Shown: positions 59,701 to 64,000 of the stretch, piece by piece
Position numbering within the stretch: the stretch's first letter is position 1
Layout: each line of letters starts with the position of its first letter
Origin: Argopecten irradians
Lineage: Eukaryota; Mollusca; Bivalvia; Pectinida; Pectinidae
Assembly (NCBI RefSeq): GCF_041381155.1
Contig: NC_091135.1
Span: forward strand, 69,862,418 to 69,926,417
DNA length: 64,000 nt
Direction of reading: 5' to 3'
Made by a program: the position numbers and the translations under genes
Notes under the pieces: model-generated
The model's database searches: none
What the model saw: the letters and a program-made list of their open reading frames with translations, nothing else
What the model was told of the DNA's origin: nothing

Positions 59701-62700
59701 AGTTGTACCCAGACTGTGTAATGTAAATTGTGTGATAGTTGTACCCAGACTGTGTAATGTAAAATGTAAAGTGTGTGATAGTTGTACCCAGACTGTGTAA
59801 TGTAAATTGTGTGATAGTTGTACCCAGACTGTGTAATGTAAATTGTGTGATAGTTGTACCCAGACTGTGTAATGTAAAGTGTGTGATAGTTGTACCCAGA
59901 CTGTGTAATGTAAAGTGTGTGATAGTTGTACACACTGTGTTAGTTGTACCCAGACTGTGTAATGTAAATTGTGTGATAGTTGTACCCAGACTGTGTAATG
60001 TAAATTGTGTGATAGTTGTACCCAGACTGTGTAATGTAAAGTGTGTGATAGTTGTACCCAGACTGTGTAATGTAAAGTGTGTGATAGTTGTACCCAGACT
60101 GTGTAATGTAGTGTGTGATAGTTGTACCCAGACTGTGTAATGTAAAGTGTGTGATAGTTGTACCCAGACTGTGTAATGTAAAGTGTGTGATAGTTGTACC
60201 CAGACTGTGTAATGTAAATTGTGTGATAGTTGTACCCAGACTGTGTAATGTAAATTGTGTGATAGTTGTACCCAGACTGTGTAATGTAAATTGTGTGATA
60301 GTTGTACCCAGACTGTGTAATGTAAATTGTGTGATAGTTGTACCCAGACTGTGTAATGTAAAGTGTGTGATAGTTGTACCCAGACTGTGTAATGTAAAAG
60401 TGTGTGATAGTTGTACCCAGACTGTGTAATGTAAATTGTGTGATAGTTGTACCCAGACTGTGTAATGTAAAGTGTGTGATAGTTGTACCCAGACTGTGTA
60501 ATGTAAAGTGTGTGATAGTTGTACCCAGACTGTGTAATGTAAAGTGTGTGATAGTTGTACCCAGACTGTGTAATGTAAAGTGTGTGATAGTTGTACCCAG
60601 ACTGTGTAATGTAAAGTGTGTGATAGTTGTACCCAGACTGTGTAATGTAAAGTGTGTGATAGTTGTACCCAGACTGTGTAATGTAAAGTGTGTGATAGTT
60701 GTACCCAGACTGTGTAATGTAAATTGTGTGATAGTTGTACCCAGACTGTGTAATGTAAATTGTGTGATAGTTGTACCCAGACTGTGTAATGTAAAGTGTG
60801 TGATAGTTGTACCCAGACTGTGTAATGTAAAGTGTGTGATAGTTGTACCCAGACTGTGTAATGTAAAGTGTGTGATAGTTGTACCCAGACTGTGTAATGT
60901 AAAGTGTGTGATAGTTGTACCCAGACTGTGTAATGTAAATTGTGTGTGATAGTTGTACCCAGACTGTGTAATGTAAAGTGTGTGATAGTTGTACCCAGAC
61001 TGTGTAATGTAAATTGTGTGATAGTTGTACCCAGACTGTGTAATGTAAATTGTGTGATAGTTGTACCCAGACTGTGTAATGTAAATGTGTGTGATAGTTG
61101 TACCCAGACTGTGTAATGTAATTTGTGTGATAGTTGTACCCAGACTGTGTAATGTAAAGTGTGTGATAGTTGTACCCAGACTGTGTAATGTAAATTGTGT
61201 GATAGTTGTACCCAGACTGTGTAATGTAAAGTGTGTGATAGTTGTACCCAGACTGTGTAATGTAGTGTGTGAAGTTGTACCCAGACTGTGTAATGTAAAT
61301 TGTGTGATAGTTGTACCCAGACTGTGTAATGTAAATTGTGTGATAGTTGTACCCAGACTGTGTAATGTAAATTGTGTGATAGTTGTACCCAGACTGTGTA
61401 ATGTAAATTGTGTGATAGTTGTACCCAGACTGTGTAATGTAAAGTGTGTGATAGTTGTACCCAGACTGTGTAATGTAAATTGTGTGATAGTTGTACCCAG
61501 ACTGTGTAATGTAAAGTGTGTGATAGTTGTACCCAGACTGTGTAATGTAAATTGTGTGATAGTTGTACCCAGACTGTGTAATGTAAAGTGTGTGATAGTT
61601 GTACCCAGACTGTGTAATGTAAAGTGTGTGATAGTTGTACCCAGACTGTGTAATGTAAATTGTGTGATAGTTGTACCCAGACTGTGTAATGTAAATTGTG
61701 TGTGATAGTTGTACCCACACTGTGTAATGTAAAGTGTGTGATAGTTGTACCCAGACTGTGTAATGTAAAGTGTGTGTGATAGTTGTGTACCCAGACTGTG
61801 TAATGTAAATTGTGTGATAGTTGTACCCAGACTGTGTAATGTAAATTGTGTGATAGTTGTACCCAGACTGTGTAATGTAAAGTGTGTGATAGTTGTACCC
61901 AGACTGTGTAATGTAAAGTGTGTGATAGTTGTACCCAGACTGTGTAATGTAAAGTGTGTGATAGTTGTACCCAGACTGTGTAAATGTAAATTGTGTGATA
62001 GTTGTACCCAGACTGTGTAATGTAAATTGTGTGATAGTTGTACCCAGACTGTGTAATGTAAATTGTGTGATAGTTGTACCCAGACTGTGTAATGTAAATT
62101 GTGTGATAGTTGTACCCAGACTGTGTAATGTAAATTGTGTGATAGTTGTACCCACACTGTGTAATGTAAATTGTGTGATAGTTGTACCCAGACTGTGTAA
62201 TGTAAAGTGTGTGATAGTTGTACCCAGACTGTGTAATGTAAAGTGTGTGATAGTTGTACCCAGACTGTGTAATGTAAGTGTGTGATAGTTGTACCCAGAC
62301 TGTGTAATGTAAATTGTGTGATAGTTGTACCCAGACTGTGTAATGTAAATTGTGTGATAGTTGTACCCAGACTGTGTAATGTAAAGTGTGTGATAGTTGT
62401 ACCCAGACTGTGTAATGTAAATTGTGTGATAGTTGTACCCAGACTGTGTAATGTAAATTGTGTGATAGTTGTACCCAGACTGTGTAATGTAAATTGTGTG
62501 ATAGTTGTACCCAGACTGTGTAATGTAAAGTGTGTAATAGTTGTACCCAGACTGTGTAATGTAAATTGTGTGATAGTTGTACCCAGACTGTGTAATGTAA
62601 ATTGTGTGATAGTTGTACCCAGACTGTGTAATGTAAATTGTGTGATATAACTGTGTGTGTGTGATAGTTGTACCCAGACTGTGTAATGTAAATTGTGTGA

Positions 62701-64000
62701 TAGTTGTACCCAGACTGTGTAAATGTAAATTGTGTGATAGTTGTACCCCAGACTGTGTAAGGTGTAATAGTTGTTGTGTGTAATGTAAGTGGTGTTGTAC
62801 CCAGACTGTGTAATGTAAATGTGTGATAGTTGTACCCAGACTGTGTAATGTAAATTGTGTGATAGTTGTACCCAGACTGTGTAATGTAAATTGTGTGATA
62901 GTTGTACCCAGACTGTGTAATGTAAATTGTGTGATAGTTGTACCCAGACTGTGTAATGTAGTGTGTGATAGTTGTACCCAGACTGTGTAATGTAGTGTGT
63001 AGATAGTTGTACCCAGACTGTGTAATGTAATATTGTGTGATAGTTGTACCCAGACTGTGTTAATGTAAAGTGTGTGATAGTTGTACCCAGACTGTGTAAT
63101 GTAAATGTGTGTGATAGTTGTACCCATGACTGTGTGTAATGTAAATTACCCAGATAGTTGTTACCCAGGACTGTGTAATGTAAATTGTGTGATAGTTGTA
63201 CCCAACGTGTGAATGTAGTTGTGAGTTGTAGACTGTGTAAAATGTGTGTGATAGTTGTACCCAGACTGTGTAATGTAAAGTGTGTGATAGTTGTACCCAG
63301 ACTGTGTAATGTAAATTGTGTGATAGTTGTACCCAGACTGTGTAATGTGTGTATAGTTGTGTGTGTAATGATAGTTGTTACCCAGACTGTGTGTAATGTA
63401 GTTGTAAGTGTGTGATAGTGTTGTGTACCCAGACTGTGTAATGTAAATTGTGTGATAGTTGTACCCAGACTGTGTAATGTAAAGTGTGTGATAGTTGTAC
63501 CCAGACTGTGTAATGTAAATTGTGTGATAGTTGTACCCAGACTGTGTAATGTAAATTGTGTGATAGTTGTACTCAGACTGTGTAATGTAAATTGTGTGAT
63601 AGTTGTACCCAGACTGTGTAATGTAAAGTGTGTGATAGTTGTACCCAGACTGTGTAATGTAAATTGTGTGATAGTTGTACCCAGACTGTGTAATGTAAAT
63701 TGTGTGATAGTTGTACCCAGACTGTGTAATGTAAAGTGTGTGATAGTTGTACCCAGACTGTGTAATGTAAATTGTGTGATAGTTGTACCCAGACTGTGTA
63801 ATGTAAATTGTGTGATAGTTGTACCCAGACTGTGTAATGTAAATTGTGTGATAGTTGTACCCTGTGTGTGTACCCAGACTGTGTAATGTAAATTGTGTGA
63901 TAGTTGTACCCCAGGACTGTGTAATGTAAAGTGTGTGATAGTTGTACCCAGACTGTGTAATGTAAAGTGTGTGATAGTTGTACCCAGACTGTGTAATGTA
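47790..64000. repeat. 36-bp satellite-like array (about 450 units), continuing past the window edge
   Basis: The unit is GTGATAGTTGTACCCAGACT then GTGTAATGTAAATTGT. Two unit types alternate irregularly and differ at one base: AAATTGT or AAAGTGT. The first kilobase (47790-48850) and scattered spots (49640-49980, 62640-63430) carry broken units; long runs such as 55700-57090 and 58260-59750 are nearly uniform. Because 36 is divisible by three and the unit lacks stops in one frame on each strand, open stretches of up to 1,531 codons occur (CVIVVPRLCNVN on plus, YNYHTIYITQSG on minus). These show no start context, domain or codon signal of a gene and are treated as repeat DNA. Confidence 0.97.

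Noticed and set aside
49144-63127. Open frames of 592 to 1,531 codons on the minus strand and many on the plus strand
   Set aside because: They consist only of the 36-bp unit, are open on both strands, shift frame at each broken unit, and have no domain or unique sequence.
47790-64000. Centromere or telomere assignment for the 36-bp array
   Set aside because: Nothing in the sequence shows location on the chromosome, and the unit does not resemble TTAGGG.

Overview
The window looks like nuclear DNA of a lophotrochozoan animal, most likely a bivalve mollusc. The evidence is AT-rich sequence, GT-AG introns of 0.1 to 3.4 kb, very abundant minisatellites, LINE tails of a type I know from molluscs and corals, and three ordinary animal genes. 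The species cannot be named from the sequence.

Layout. 1-730: worn 3' end of a LINE. 729-8268: 41-bp tandem array of about 184 units. 8378-10628: tyrosine-recombinase DNA transposon (Crypton-like) with inverted ends and a large hairpin. 10629-13519: intergenic DNA with a probable LINE relic and a TTAA-flanked MITE. 13520-30211 (+): complete 22-exon receptor guanylate cyclase of the natriuretic-peptide-receptor type; the phased exons join into 1,037 residues. 32168-39921 (-): complete 5-exon fatty acid hydroxylase of the FAXDC2 type, 262 residues. 40288-43165: a MITE, a LINE RT fragment, a 46-bp array with an insertion, and a hairpin relic. 44209-45285 (-): intact rhodopsin-class peptide GPCR with an uninterrupted coding region. 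47790-64000: 36-bp array of about 450 units, running off the window.

The three host genes have no evident shared pathway. The cyclase makes cGMP in response to an extracellular ligand, the hydroxylase is an ER di-iron lipid enzyme, and the GPCR is a peptide receptor. None forms an operon with another.

Two patterns stand out. First, minisatellites have grown out of splice boundaries. The 48-bp array after cyclase exon 17 copies the end of that exon and its donor about 40 times. The 80-bp array before hydroxylase exon 3 copies that acceptor and the first 42 coding bases about 18 times. A 33-bp array runs to within a few bases of the exon 2 acceptor of the same gene. Second, the recombinase element and a short gene-less element in cyclase intron 15 share one architecture despite different sequence: a hairpin of about 147 bp, a terminal inverted repeat (TIR) abutting it, and a small perfect hairpin about 50 bp inside the opposite TIR. 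Hairpin relics at 21.6 and 43.1 kb, and perhaps 23.4 kb, fit the same group. This may be an undescribed hairpin-ended recombinase transposon family.

Very long open frames inside the 33-, 36- and 48-bp arrays follow from unit lengths divisible by three and are not annotated as genes. No tRNA, rRNA, CRISPR or LTR element was recognised.
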